DNA of 64,000 nt from JAVBSC01 sp031547305. GTDB taxonomy: Bacteria; Desulfobacterota; Desulfovibrionia; Desulfovibrionales; Desulfovibrionaceae. The stretch is from NCBI GenBank assembly GCA_031547305.1, contig JAVBSC010000019.1:62001-126000 (forward strand). Reading direction: 5' to 3'. The notes under the pieces were generated by a model. It saw only the letters and a program-made list of their open reading frames with translations. It ran no database searches and was not told where the DNA came from. The number at the start of each line of letters is the position of its first letter. Position 1 is the stretch's first letter. Shown in pieces: positions 42,910 through 51,502 of the stretch. Both the position numbers and the translations under genes were made by a program.

Positions 42910-43413
42910 TTATGTTAGCGGACAGTGGGGTTCCGAGTCGGCGAAATACGGAGCCATAAACGAATATGTGGACTGGAGATGTTGTGGGATGACCCTGGTT
43001 TCGCCCATTACGGCCATAAACGAAGAGTCGCCGTTCCAGCGCGGCACCAGGTGGAAGTGCAGGTGCTCGCGTATGCCGGCTCCGGCCGCTTCCCCCAGGT
43101 TCAGGCCCACATTTACGCCCTGGGGCTTGAAGCAGGCTTGCAGCGTCTTGACGCATTTTTGCAGCAACGCCATCATTTCGTGGGATTCTTCCTGGTCAAG
43201 GTCCGTAAGACTCATGACATGGCGGTAGGGGGTGACCATGATGTGCCCGTTATTGTACGGGAACTTGTTCATGATTACAAAATTGCGCGCCCCCCGGTAA
43301 AGAACCAGCCGTTCCCGGTCCTCGCCGGTGTGCTCCGGCAGGCAGAACACGCAGGAATCGGGTTTAGGGCCGAGTATGTAGTCGATTCTCCAGGGAGCCC
43401 AAAGAACTTCCAT
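42910..43413 (-). CDS. HIT-family nucleotide hydrolase/transferase
   Basis: 167 residues. The catalytic triad signature HLHFHLVPRW (H-x-H-x-H) is clear, and CVFCLPEH may bind zinc, as in the Ap4A-phosphorylase-like branch. NKFPYNNGHIMVTPYRH is the typical leading strand. Likely substrates are dinucleoside polyphosphates or AMP-linked compounds. It heads the lapA-lapB-mutS operon, 88 bases after the preceding nucleotidyltransferase gene. Confidence 0.88.
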   Translation of the reverse strand: MEVLWAPWRIDYILGPKPDSCVFCLPEHTGEDRERLVLYRGARNFVIMNKFPYNNGHIMVTPYRHVMSLTDLDQEESHEMMALLQKCVKTLQACFKPQGVNVGLNLGEAAGAGIREHLHFHLVPRWNGDSSFMAVMGETRVIPQHLQSTYSFMAPYFADSEPHCPLT

Positions 43414-43501
43414 AAAACGTCCAGGCTAAACTTAAGGTTCGGGTTTTATAGCGCTTGTTTTGCGGACAAACACTACACCGCATGGCGCCTGAGGGCAAGT
43501 T

Positions 43502-46180
43502 TTACTCATCCGCTTTTTTTTCGGCAATTAGTTTGCGGGCCATGGCAAGCTGCTCCTGCCTGTCCCTGGCTTCTCCGTCAGCCTTGGCTTCCAGCAGCCG
43601 TTTGAGGATGCGCCCCATGGCCGGTCCGGCCGGCTCTCCAAGTTTTTTCAGATCTTCGCCGTCTATGTCCAACTTGATATTTTTAAGGCGCGACAAAAAG
43701 TTGGAGATTTCTTTTTTGATATTTTTTTCGTTGTACTTGGCCATCAGGTACAGGATGCCCTCCAGCGGCAGAGGAGAGAGCATGGAGTACAGCCGGCCCA
43801 TGCCGGATTTTTGCGCCAGCCAGAGCGTGAGCTTTCCTTCGGCCTCCCTGGTGTTTTCGCGCATGCGCAAAAAATCGTTCCTCTCCCGTTCTATAAAGCC
43901 CAGGCGTTCCAGAACCGAGGACATTTCCATGTACTTGGCGTTCGGGCACAGGGCCAGCATATACACCGCCCAGTTACGCGGGGTGTCGCGCAAATACAGC
44001 AGCCGGTACCAGGAAATTACCTCCATGACATTGGCCAGCAGGTTTTCTTTGGCGGGCGTAATCCGCAATTGTTCGTGAATCGCTTTAAGAACCTCCAGTT
44101 CATCCAGGCGCCTTAAGCAGGCCACCGGGTTTTTCTCATCAAAAACATGCTTGAGTTCATTGAAAATGCGCACTCCGGAGAGTTTTTCCGGTATGCCAAG
44201 TTGCAGGCAGTTTTTGATGAGCTTTTCCGTGTGCTGGCCGATGCGGAAGTTAAAGCGCTGCTCAAAGCGCACGGCCCGCAGGATTCTGGTGGGATCTTCC
44301 ACAAAGCTTAAGGAGTGCAAAATGCGGATGCTTTTTTCCTTCATATCGCGCTGCGCGCCAAAGGGATCCACCAGCACGCCGAAGCGTCCGGGATTAAGCT
44401 GCACGGCCAGGGCGTTGATGGTGAAATCCCGGCGGTACAAATCCATTTTCAGGGACGAAAGCTCCACAGTGGGCAGGGCGCCCGGGTACTCGTAATATTC
44501 CAGGCGTGCCGTGGCCACATCAATGCGCTGCTCTTCCCCCTGTTCGTTGCTGAAAATGACTATGGCGGTCCGGAACTTGCGGTGCTGGCGTATGCGGCCT
44601 CCCAGCCGGACGGCCAGAACCTCCGCGAAGGCGATGCCGTCGCCCTCCACTGTCAGGTCAATATCCAGGTTGTTCTGGTAGAGCAGCAAATCCCTGACAA
44701 ACCCGCCCACCGCGTATACCGCCACCCCGAGCTCTTCCCCGAGCTTGCCGGCAAGCTGGAGCAGGCGCACGTGCGCGCCGGGCAGGCGCTCGAAAATAAG
44801 GGATTTTATATTGCGCTCCCTGTGCGCGGAGCCCAGGGGGGTGCCTTCCGGAATGCGCAGAGTGTCGTCCAGCAGGATGCGCACCACGTCAGTGCGCGTA
44901 AGAACGCCGACCACCTGGTCGTCCCGCACCACCGGCACCAGACGCTGGCGCTGGCTCAGGATTATTTCCATGGCCGGGTAAAGGTTGGAATCAGGGCTGA
45001 CCGTGCTGGCCTTGCCGTGCATGTAATCCGTTACCGGCCGGTTGCCCAGTCCGTGGGCAATTGCTCTTGCCGCGGTTTGCTGTTCCAGATAGCCTACGCA
45101 GCGCAGTCCGCCGGCCGCGACCACCGGCGCGGCTTTAAGGCCGTATCTGGTCATTATTTCCTCGGCCTGGGCCATGGTCTGGCTGTCCACCACCACCTTG
45201 GCCGGGGAAGTCATTTTGTCCGCCACCAACACTTCCGCATGCACGGTGGAGAGAAGCAGCGCGAAAAGTTCATCCTTTACTTCATTAAAAGTTTTATCCT
45301 TGACCGAGGCCGCCGCGGCGTAGTTATGGCCGCCGCCGCCCATGGCCTCGCAGATGAGGCGCACGTCGACCTCGTCCGGAATGCGGCTGCGGGCCACCAC
45401 CTGCACGCGATCCCCCATGCGGGCCAGAGCAAAGACGACCTTTATGTTGCCGATATCCATCATCTTATGCACCAGGCTGGAAATGTCGTTGACGTATTCC
45501 TCCAGCGACACTTCCGTGACCACAATGGGAATATTCCTTATTTCACGCGTAACGGCGTTTTCCAGCATCAGATTGAGGATGCTCACCTGTTCCGCTGTGA
45601 GCTCCCGGCTCATCAAGTCGGAAATGACGCTGAGATCCATGTGCCTGGTCACCAGCCAGGCCGCCGCCTCCAGGTCGTGCTCGGTGGTGGAGAGAAAAGT
45701 GAAGGAACCGGTGTCCTCGTAAATGCCCAGACCCAGCATGGTGGCTTCTTCAGTATCCAGATCCAGGCCTTTTTGCCGGATCAGGTCGATCAGGATGGCT
45801 GTGGTGGATCCCCACGGCTTTACCACGCTCACGGCGGCCGGAACATCCTCGCCGGAATCCGGGTGATGGTCGTAACAATGCACTTCCAGCTCCGGGCTAT
45901 TCAATATCTCCGCGACATGGGGCACTCTGGAGCGCTGGCGCACGTCCACCAGAACCAGGGTTTTGACCTTGCTGAAATCGCAGTCCCTGGGCTGCACAAA
46001 ATTGAAGAGGTAGCTGATGCTGTCCAGAAAATAGTTTATTCCCTCGCGCTCCTGCCGGGACGGCGCGACCAGAACGGCCCCAGGGTAAAGCCGCCCCGCC
46101 GCGACCATGGAGGAGAGCGCGTCGTGATCCGCCGCCGTGTGCGAGGTTATGACAATTTCCGGACTGATTTTTTCCGCCAT
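43502..46180 (-). CDS. DHH-CBS-poly(A) polymerase/tRNA nucleotidyltransferase fusion
   Basis: 892 residues with three parts. An N-terminal DHH phosphoesterase has AADHDALSS, VDVRQRS, CYDHHPDSG and the DHHA1 GGGGHNYAAAAS. Two CBS repeats follow (about 320-450, e.g. VVDSQTMAQAEEIM). The C-terminal part is a class II nucleotidyltransferase: YAVGGFVRDLLL with NLDIDLTVEG, RRDFTINALAV and EDPTRILRAVRFEQRF. Such fusions act as CC-, A- or CCA-adding enzymes in several bacteria, and the specificity is not decided by sequence. AAGGT lies before the ATG, 11 bases after the recombinase gene. Confidence 0.9.
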   Translation of the reverse strand: MAEKISPEIVITSHTAADHDALSSMVAAGRLYPGAVLVAPSRQEREGINYFLDSISYLFNFVQPRDCDFSKVKTLVLVDVRQRSRVPHVAEILNSPELEVHCYDHHPDSGEDVPAAVSVVKPWGSTTAILIDLIRQKGLDLDTEEATMLGLGIYEDTGSFTFLSTTEHDLEAAAWLVTRHMDLSVISDLMSRELTAEQVSILNLMLENAVTREIRNIPIVVTEVSLEEYVNDISSLVHKMMDIGNIKVVFALARMGDRVQVVARSRIPDEVDVRLICEAMGGGGHNYAAAASVKDKTFNEVKDELFALLLSTVHAEVLVADKMTSPAKVVVDSQTMAQAEEIMTRYGLKAAPVVAAGGLRCVGYLEQQTAARAIAHGLGNRPVTDYMHGKASTVSPDSNLYPAMEIILSQRQRLVPVVRDDQVVGVLTRTDVVRILLDDTLRIPEGTPLGSAHRERNIKSLIFERLPGAHVRLLQLAGKLGEELGVAVYAVGGFVRDLLLYQNNLDIDLTVEGDGIAFAEVLAVRLGGRIRQHRKFRTAIVIFSNEQGEEQRIDVATARLEYYEYPGALPTVELSSLKMDLYRRDFTINALAVQLNPGRFGVLVDPFGAQRDMKEKSIRILHSLSFVEDPTRILRAVRFEQRFNFRIGQHTEKLIKNCLQLGIPEKLSGVRIFNELKHVFDEKNPVACLRRLDELEVLKAIHEQLRITPAKENLLANVMEVISWYRLLYLRDTPRNWAVYMLALCPNAKYMEMSSVLERLGFIERERNDFLRMRENTREAEGKLTLWLAQKSGMGRLYSMLSPLPLEGILYLMAKYNEKNIKKEISNFLSRLKNIKLDIDGEDLKKLGEPAGPAMGRILKRLLEAKADGEARDRQEQLAMARKLIAEKKADE

Positions 46181-46191
46181 ATTTTACCTTA

Positions 46192-47136
46192 TTAATTTTC
46201 TCTGGAGCGGGGGTGATGCGTCCTGTGTATGGTTTTGATGCGCGAACTCTGCACATGGGTGTAAATTTCCGTGGCGCTTATGTCCGCATGGCCCAAAAGC
46301 ATCTGTACGGAACGCAAATCCGCGCCGCCCTCCAGCAGATGCGTGGCAAAGGAATGCCGGAAGCTGTGCGGTGAAATCGCGCGTTTTATGCCGGCTTTTT
46401 CCACGTAGCGCGTAACCAGCTTCCACACGGCCACCCGGCTCAGGCCCCGGCCCGAGCGGTTCAGGAACACATAGTCCTGGGCCGGCCGGAACAGGGGCCG
46501 CCAGACTTTTATGTAGTCCTCCAGAATTTTTGCCGCCCTGGCGTGCATCGGCACCAGGCGTTCCTTGGAGCCTTTGCCGAACACACGGATAAGGCCGCTC
46601 TGGGCGTCAAAATCCAAAGGCTTGAGGCCGCACAGCTCGGAAACCCTCAGCCCGGAGGCGTACAAAAGTTCAAGTATCGCCTGATCTCTTGCCCCCAGTT
46701 TATCATGTTGCGCCGGTTGGGCAAGGACGGATTGCATTTCCGCCTGGGTGAGCAATTCCGGCAGATGGGCGGGCAGCTTGGGATTATCCAGGAAGCGGGC
46801 CGGATTCTGGGCTAATTCGCCGTTACCCACGGCAAAGGAAAAAAAGCCGCGCAGGGCGGAAAGGCGCCGGGCCAGGCTGCGGCTGGACAGGCTGCCCCTG
46901 CGGGTCCAGACGATGTATAAAAACAGGGTCTGCTCGCTTGTTTCCGTCAGATTCAGGCCTCCGTGCTCCAGAAAGGCGAAAAAATCCGCCAGGTCAGCGG
47001 TGTAGGCGGCCAGGGTGTTTTCCGCCAGGCCGCGCTCCACCAGCAGGTGCTCAAGGTACGAATCCGCCGCGGGCGGCAGAGTGGGGTGGCCTGACGCGCC
47101 GGCGTTTTTTTTATTTTGGAGTGTGCGCTTTTTCAT
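46192..47136 (-). CDS. Tyrosine recombinase XerC/XerD-type
   Basis: 314 residues. The N-terminal SAM-like domain (YLEHLLVERGLAENTLAAY) is followed by the catalytic domain with all residues: R in ASGLRVSELC, K in GKGSKERLVPM, H-x-x-R in SPHSFRHSFATH, the second histidine in LLGHADIS and the tyrosine in EIYTHV. It would resolve chromosome dimers at dif. No second Xer gene is in view, so whether it is XerC, XerD or a single-Xer type is open. It precedes the nucleotidyltransferase fusion by 11 bases. Confidence 0.9.
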   Translation of the reverse strand: MKKRTLQNKKNAGASGHPTLPPAADSYLEHLLVERGLAENTLAAYTADLADFFAFLEHGGLNLTETSEQTLFLYIVWTRRGSLSSRSLARRLSALRGFFSFAVGNGELAQNPARFLDNPKLPAHLPELLTQAEMQSVLAQPAQHDKLGARDQAILELLYASGLRVSELCGLKPLDFDAQSGLIRVFGKGSKERLVPMHARAAKILEDYIKVWRPLFRPAQDYVFLNRSGRGLSRVAVWKLVTRYVEKAGIKRAISPHSFRHSFATHLLEGGADLRSVQMLLGHADISATEIYTHVQSSRIKTIHRTHHPRSREN

Positions 47137-47150
47137 GATGCGTCATTGTG

Positions 47151-47189
47151 AAAAAAGCGCCGAATCCCGGCGTACGGGCATTCAGCGCT
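47151..47189 (-). terminator. Rho-independent terminator downstream of glpX
   Basis: On the minus strand, arms AGCGCTGAATGCCCG and CGGGATTCGGCGCT pair with minor mismatches and are followed by TTTTTT. It separates glpX from the recombinase gene. Confidence 0.6.
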
Positions 47190-47215
47190 TGGTGTTTTCA
47201 GTTCCGCCCAAGAAA

Positions 47216-48220
47216 TCAGTCATACCGGACAGAGCTTATTTTCATGAGTTTTTCCCAGTTCTGGTGCGATTCGATGTAGCGTATGGAGCCGGTCTTGGCC
47301 CGGATGACCATGGAGTGGGTGACAGCGCCGTTGCCGGTGTACTGCACTCCGCGCAGGAAGGTGCCGCCGGAAATGCCGGTGGCGGCAAAGAACACTTCAT
47401 CCGTTTTGATCAGGGATTCAGCGGTCAGGGTTTCGCGGATGTCAATGCCGGCTTCCTGAATGGCTTCTTTTTCCACAAAAGACTGGGGATCCAGGCGGGC
47501 GAAGATCTGCCCGCCCATGCCGCGAATGGCGCAGGCCGTAAGCACGCCTTCCGGGGTGCCGCCCGTGCCCATCATTACGTCCACCTCGGAGCGCGAGTCT
47601 ATGGCCATCAGCGCGCCGCTGACGTCTCCGTCCCGGTGCAGCTGAATGCGGGAGCCGGTGGCGCGAATGGCCGTGATCAGGCGTTCGTGGCGCGGCTTGT
47701 CCAGCACGAAAACGACCAGATCGTCCACGTCCTTGCCGAGGGCCTTGGCGATTTTGGTCAGGTTCACATCCACCGGGGCGTCCAGGTCCACCACGTCCTT
47801 GGCCGCATGGGGCACAACCAGCTTGCGCATGTAAAAGCTGGGGCCGGGGTTGTACATGGTGCCGGCCGGGGCGGCTCCCACCACGGATATGGCGTTGGGG
47901 CGCCCAAAGGCCAGCAGCTTGGTGCCTTCCACCGGGTCCACGGCTATGTCCAGAGCCAGGCCGGAGCCGCTGCCGACAACTTCGCCGTTGTAGAGCATCG
48001 GGGCTTTGTCTTTTTCCCCTTCGCCTATGATGATCCGCCCCTGGATATCCAGCGTGCTGAAGCTGAGGCGCATGGCGTCCACAGCCGCTTTGTCGCCGGA
48101 CTCCTTGTCCCCTTTGCCCAGCCAGCGCGCGGAGGCCAGTGCCGCCGCCTCTGTAACCCGCACCAGGTCAAGGGCCAGGTTCCTTACCGGGGCTTCTTTG
48201 GTGGAAGGCTTTGCTACCAT
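47216..48220 (-). CDS. glpX: Class II fructose-1,6-bisphosphatase GlpX
   Basis: 334 residues. The family signature is complete: GDKAAVDAMR, IIIGEGEKDKAPML, IAVDPVEGT, and MMGTGGTPEGVLTACAIR. It hydrolyses fructose-1,6-bisphosphate in gluconeogenesis and needs divalent metal. The start is supported by GGAGG seven bases before the ATG, in a divergent gap with folK. A terminator follows. Glycogen synthesis elsewhere in the window would use the gluconeogenic flux, but no regulatory link is seen. Confidence 0.95.
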   Translation of the reverse strand: MVAKPSTKEAPVRNLALDLVRVTEAAALASARWLGKGDKESGDKAAVDAMRLSFSTLDIQGRIIIGEGEKDKAPMLYNGEVVGSGSGLALDIAVDPVEGTKLLAFGRPNAISVVGAAPAGTMYNPGPSFYMRKLVVPHAAKDVVDLDAPVDVNLTKIAKALGKDVDDLVVFVLDKPRHERLITAIRATGSRIQLHRDGDVSGALMAIDSRSEVDVMMGTGGTPEGVLTACAIRGMGGQIFARLDPQSFVEKEAIQEAGIDIRETLTAESLIKTDEVFFAATGISGGTFLRGVQYTGNGAVTHSMVIRAKTGSIRYIESHQNWEKLMKISSVRYD

Positions 48221-48331
48221 TGGATCCTCCGTATATAGTGGAAAAATAAGCGGTTTATGTTCAATATTCTTATAGTGTATCCCAGTAGGGAAGCTTCTTC
48301 AAGTCCAAGAGCGGGGGAAGGGCGGAAAAGT

Positions 48332-48361
48332 TTGACAAAAGGGGGTGTTTATCCCTAAGTT
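48332..48361 (+). promoter_or_regulatory. Candidate promoter of folK
   Basis: A perfect -35 TTGACA (48332-48337) and a weak -10 TAAGTT (48356-48361) are 18 bases apart. If used, transcription would start only a few bases before the folK ATG at 48372. That fits the lack of a ribosome binding site there and would give a nearly leaderless mRNA. Confidence 0.3.
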
Positions 48362-48371
48362 ACTTATTCGC

Positions 48372-48884
48372 ATGCCAAAAGAAATTGTTTACTTAAGCCT
48401 GGGATCCAACGAAGGCGAAAGCCGGGCGTTGCTGAAAGCGGCGACTGAGCTTGTGGCCGGACTGGCCGGCGTCCGTCTGCTGGCCGAATCCAACGTCTAT
48501 TATACCGCGCCGCGGGACGATGAAGCGCAACCGTGGTTTTACAACCAGGTTTTGAGCCTTGAATGCGACCTGGAGCCTTTGGACCTGCTGGCGCGATTGC
48601 AGGAAATAGAGGCTCGGCTGGGCCGCAGGCGCGGCCGCAGGCGCTACGGCCCAAGAAGCATGGATATTGACGTTTTGATCCACGGGACAAGGGTTTTGAA
48701 GATGGAAAAGCTTGTCCTGCCGCACCCCAGGCTGCTTGAGCGAGCTTTCGCGCTTGTGCCGCTGAGCGAATTGGCGCCGGATTTGCCGGTGCCCGGCACG
48801 AATTTGAGCGTTTGCCGGGCTTTGGATAAAATCAGCCACAGTTCGCTTGACAAGCGCATCATACAATACGATACAAACCCCTGA
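48372..48884 (+). CDS. folK: 6-hydroxymethyl-7,8-dihydropterin pyrophosphokinase FolK
   Basis: About 170 residues. The HPPK signatures are present: YLSLGSNEGE, WFYNQVLSLE, LGRRRGRRRYGPRSMDIDVLI with the metal-binding aspartates, and LPHPRLLERAFAL. It transfers pyrophosphate from ATP to 6-hydroxymethyl-dihydropterin in folate synthesis. I use ATG 48372, which gives the usual short N-terminus; an upstream GTG at 48345 is in frame. No ribosome binding site is visible. It is followed 25 bases later by a small metal-binding membrane protein gene. Confidence 0.93.
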   Translation: MPKEIVYLSLGSNEGESRALLKAATELVAGLAGVRLLAESNVYYTAPRDDEAQPWFYNQVLSLECDLEPLDLLARLQEIEARLGRRRGRRRYGPRSMDIDVLIHGTRVLKMEKLVLPHPRLLERAFALVPLSELAPDLPVPGTNLSVCRALDKISHSSLDKRIIQYDTNP

Positions 48885-48909
48885 ACGAACAGCCTCAAAG
48901 GAGCGCCTG

Positions 48910-49218
48910 ATGCCCTGGAAGATATTGATATTAATTGTGGCCGCCTATGTTTTGTACAAGCTTTTCATCAACGACGCACGCCTGAAGCAAAACAAGGGAG
49001 AGTCCAAAAAGCAGCAGGAACGCAAGGTTGCCTCCGGCGAGCTGGTCAAAGACCCGGTTTGCGGGGCATATGTTTCGGTGGAAGGCGCCATAAGCGTGCG
49101 GGACGGAGAAAAGGTTCATCGGTTCTGCAGCTATGATTGCCGCGACAAGTTCCTGGAGAAACTCGAGGGCGCCGGACGGGAAATTCCCCAGAGACATCAG
49201 GACGAGGATGAAGAATAG
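48910..49218 (+). CDS. Small membrane protein with YHS/TRASH-like metal site
   Basis: 102 residues. An N-terminal helix (WKILILIVAAYVLYKLF) is followed by a charged linker and a cysteine motif: DPVCGAYV then RFCSYDCRDKF. This arrangement resembles YHS/TRASH domains that bind metals. The function is unknown. AAAGGAG precedes the ATG at 48910, whereas a longer frame from 48847 has none. It shares a transcript with folK and is closed by a terminator. Confidence 0.8.
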   Translation: MPWKILILIVAAYVLYKLFINDARLKQNKGESKKQQERKVASGELVKDPVCGAYVSVEGAISVRDGEKVHRFCSYDCRDKFLEKLEGAGREIPQRHQDEDEE

Positions 49219-49251
49219 CTTTTGTTCGCGCGCGTTCGCCAGGCAAAACCG

Positions 49252-49279
49252 AACCGGTCCGGCAAGGACCGGTTTTTTT
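49252..49279 (+). terminator. Rho-independent terminator of the folK operon
   Basis: A perfect nine-base stem, AACCGGTCC and GGACCGGTT, with a five-base loop, followed by a run of Ts. Confidence 0.9.
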
Positions 49280-49606
49280 ATTTGAAGGCGGGCATTCATG
49301 TCTCCCGGGGGGGCAGTTTTGCTGAATGGGTGGGCGGCATAGTGCGCGAATCAGGGCGTGTTCAGGCCCCTGCCGTGTTTCCGTCTTGTTGATAAAAGTC
49401 CCATAATGTAAATTATGTTAACTTTTATATTTTAAAAATCCCCTTCTTCGCTCAAGCAAAAAAAATCTTGCCATAATTTTTTATTGTGTTTATATATCTC
49501 AACACAGACGTCGCCACACGCGTCGCGAGTTGTAAACTCAATCGGATGCGGGCGCGGTCGTTCAGCCCGCCGGTTGCGTTACGGCTGAATAACAAGGAGT
49601 TTTTTC
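49280..49606. promoter_or_regulatory. Upstream region of the S24 repressor gene with promoter and palindrome
   Basis: This 327-base gap holds no gene. A -35 TTGCCA (49468-49473) and -10 TATATA (49491-49496) are spaced by exactly 17 bases, with the likely start near 49503. A 16-base inverted repeat CATAAT-GTAA-ATTATG lies at 49401-49416, upstream of the promoter. It could be an operator for the repressor itself or another factor. The 49330-49390 part is GC-rich with nothing recognisable. Confidence 0.55.
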
Positions 49607-50335
49607 ATGCCTACGGACTTTGACGCTTTTTTCAGCCGGGTTATCGCGGAAACCAACATTCCCAACCAACTGGCCATGGCGGAAGTTCTGGGCGTGCATC
49701 GTTCCGCGATTACCCAGGCCAAAAACCGCAAGGCCGTGCCGGACAAATGGATTTTGAGCCTCGCCAGGCGCTACGGGCTGGCTCCCGACTGGTTGGAAAC
49801 CGGCGCCGGCGACCCTAGGGGCCGGACGCTTAAGCATAACCCAGCGTCTATCCAGGCCTTAACAGGGCCTGACAGCGGAATTGGCGCGGCGCCGCCGCCG
49901 AGCGGCCTCAATTTTGAAGGGACGGTGGTGCTGGTGCCCAAAGTGCGGGCCAGATTGTGCGCCGGCGGCGGTTCATTGGAAGTGGAGGCCGTGCCTGTGG
50001 CCGAATACCCCTTCCCTTCCCGCTGGCTGTCCGGCTTTGGCAACCCCGGCAAAATGGTTTTTATGGATGTTGTGGGCGACAGCATGGAGCCGGAAATCCG
50101 GGACGGCGACATGGTCATGGTGGACCAGAGCCTTACGGAGCATCTGGTAAACAATGCCGTGATGGCCGTGGGATATGAGGACAATATCTTTATAAAGCGC
50201 CTGGCGAGAATTCCCGGCGGCATCGCCCTGCTCTCCGATAATCCGGAATATTCGCCTATCCGCGTTCAAGGAGACGACCTGGAGTCCTTACGAGTGATCG
50301 GCAAGGTTGTTTGGATGTGCCGGGATCTGCATTAA
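49607..50335 (+). CDS. CI/LexA-like transcriptional repressor with S24 peptidase domain
   Basis: 242 residues. The N-terminal helix-turn-helix (LAMAEVLGVHRSAITQAKN) binds DNA. The C-terminal S24 domain has the nucleophile in VVGDSMEPEI (S159) and lysine in IFIKRLAR (K197), with a plausible A-G cleavage bond in RLCAGGG (about 119-120). Such proteins repress until self-cleaved, often after DNA damage. No phage genes are nearby, so it is chromosomal regulation or a domesticated repressor. AAGGAG precedes the ATG, after a well-spaced promoter. Confidence 0.88.
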   Translation: MPTDFDAFFSRVIAETNIPNQLAMAEVLGVHRSAITQAKNRKAVPDKWILSLARRYGLAPDWLETGAGDPRGRTLKHNPASIQALTGPDSGIGAAPPPSGLNFEGTVVLVPKVRARLCAGGGSLEVEAVPVAEYPFPSRWLSGFGNPGKMVFMDVVGDSMEPEIRDGDMVMVDQSLTEHLVNNAVMAVGYEDNIFIKRLARIPGGIALLSDNPEYSPIRVQGDDLESLRVIGKVVWMCRDLH

Positions 50336-50410
50336 TATGCGTTACTGATTATTTTAATTAATAAATTTTTTTTAATCTTAATGTTCACTTTTATCAACAA
50401 GGAGCTTGTC

Positions 50411-50578
50411 ATGCATCAGCGTTATTGCACTTGCGGCCAGAGCATCTGGGTAAATTACGTGATGATGGGGCGGGATTGGCGGGCCATATTTGCCGGACGG
50501 CGTGACGCAAAAAGAGCCGTGTGTCTGCGCAACTGCCCGTCCTGCGGGGCGTCGTTAAATATAAATAAGTTGCGTTGA
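50411..50578 (+). CDS. Small zinc-ribbon protein, 55 residues
   Basis: The ATG at 50411 follows AAGGAG, so this is a real small gene. It has CTCG near the start and CPSCG near the end, a likely four-cysteine zinc site, with a basic middle (GRRDAKRAVCLRNC). Function unknown. It lies 75 AT-rich bases after the S24 repressor gene on the same strand and may be its partner or a nucleic acid-binding protein. Confidence 0.65.
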   Translation: MHQRYCTCGQSIWVNYVMMGRDWRAIFAGRRDAKRAVCLRNCPSCGASLNINKLR

Positions 50579-50694
50579 ATCGTTTTTTCCGGTTTTCGCG
50601 CCCTGCTCTTGCCTGGCCGCGTATTCCTGTGTAAGCAGGCTTCAGGCCGCAATTCATTTACTCGGCCTGAACAGAAGCAACGTGGAGCTTGCCG

Positions 50695-51432
50695 ATGGCC
50701 GGTAAAAAAATATCCAGCCCCAGACTGGAAAGCAGAAGATCGCTGACAGCGCGTCTGGCCAGACTGTCTGTCGTGCGTAACAGCCGGCCGTCCTCCCAGG
50801 AACTCTGGTCCAGGGCGATGGAAGCGCGCCACTGTTACATCGGATGCGGTCCGCGCGCCAAAAGCGGCAAATGGGAACGCCTGCGGCTGCGCCTGCTTTT
50901 ATACCTGCGCAAAATGCGGGGCAGCGGCGCAAGCCGGCAGATGAGTTCCTGGGACGAGGTGGGCTGGTCTTTTTTGGGGTCCTTCCTGGGGGTGGCCATT
51001 CTGCTGCTGGTGCAGGAACTGGTTTTGGATCGCCACGACCAGGCGCTTGTTCTGGGCTCTTTCGGCGCCTCGGTGTTTCTGGTGTTCGGCGCTCCGCATG
51101 CGCCTTTTTCCCAACCGCGCAACGTTATAGGCAGCCATGTGCTGTCCGCCCTGGTCGGCGTGTTCGCGCAGCAGCATTTTGGAGCCACCCCATGGCTTGC
51201 GGCCGCCTTGGCGGTATCTCTGGCCACGGCGGTTATGTTCCTTACCGCCACCATGCATCCGCCTGGCGGAGCCACGGCCCTGATCGCCGTGGTCGGCGGC
51301 CCGGAACTCAAATCCCTGGGATATTGGTACGCGCTGATGCCCTGCGGATTTTCCATGCTGCTTATGGTCATTCTGGCCGTGATCATAAACAACATGTCCA
51401 GACGGCGCCATTACCCCTTATACTGGTGGTAA
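50695..51432 (+). CDS. HPP-family membrane protein
   Basis: 245 residues. A basic N-terminus (about 80 residues) is followed by at least four helices. The family motif is HPPGGATAL, with GSFGASVFLVFGAPHAPFSQPRN upstream, which is the classic HPP core. HPP proteins have been linked to nitrite transport in chloroplasts and cyanobacteria; the substrate here is unknown. GGAG lies eight bases before the ATG at 50695. A TTG two codons earlier is less likely. Confidence 0.85.
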   Translation: MAGKKISSPRLESRRSLTARLARLSVVRNSRPSSQELWSRAMEARHCYIGCGPRAKSGKWERLRLRLLLYLRKMRGSGASRQMSSWDEVGWSFLGSFLGVAILLLVQELVLDRHDQALVLGSFGASVFLVFGAPHAPFSQPRNVIGSHVLSALVGVFAQQHFGATPWLAAALAVSLATAVMFLTATMHPPGGATALIAVVGGPELKSLGYWYALMPCGFSMLLMVILAVIINNMSRRRHYPLYWW

Positions 51433-51502
51433 ATCCGACGCGGCCGGAGGGGCCAAAAGACATGGCGCGTCACAGTCTCTGGCGTGAAGTTGGTGAAGAC
51501 AT

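Noticed and set aside
44315..46195. A 626-residue frame antisense to the DHH-CBS fusion gene
   Set aside because: It mirrors the real gene's codon pattern and spans several domain motifs of the sense protein.
46192..47136. Integrase of a mobile island
   Set aside because: The protein has the length and motifs of housekeeping XerC/D, and no attachment-site repeats or cargo genes are seen.
49607..50335. A prophage marked by the CI-like repressor
   Set aside because: No integrase, structural or replication gene of phage type is near; the neighbouring genes are ordinary chromosomal ones.
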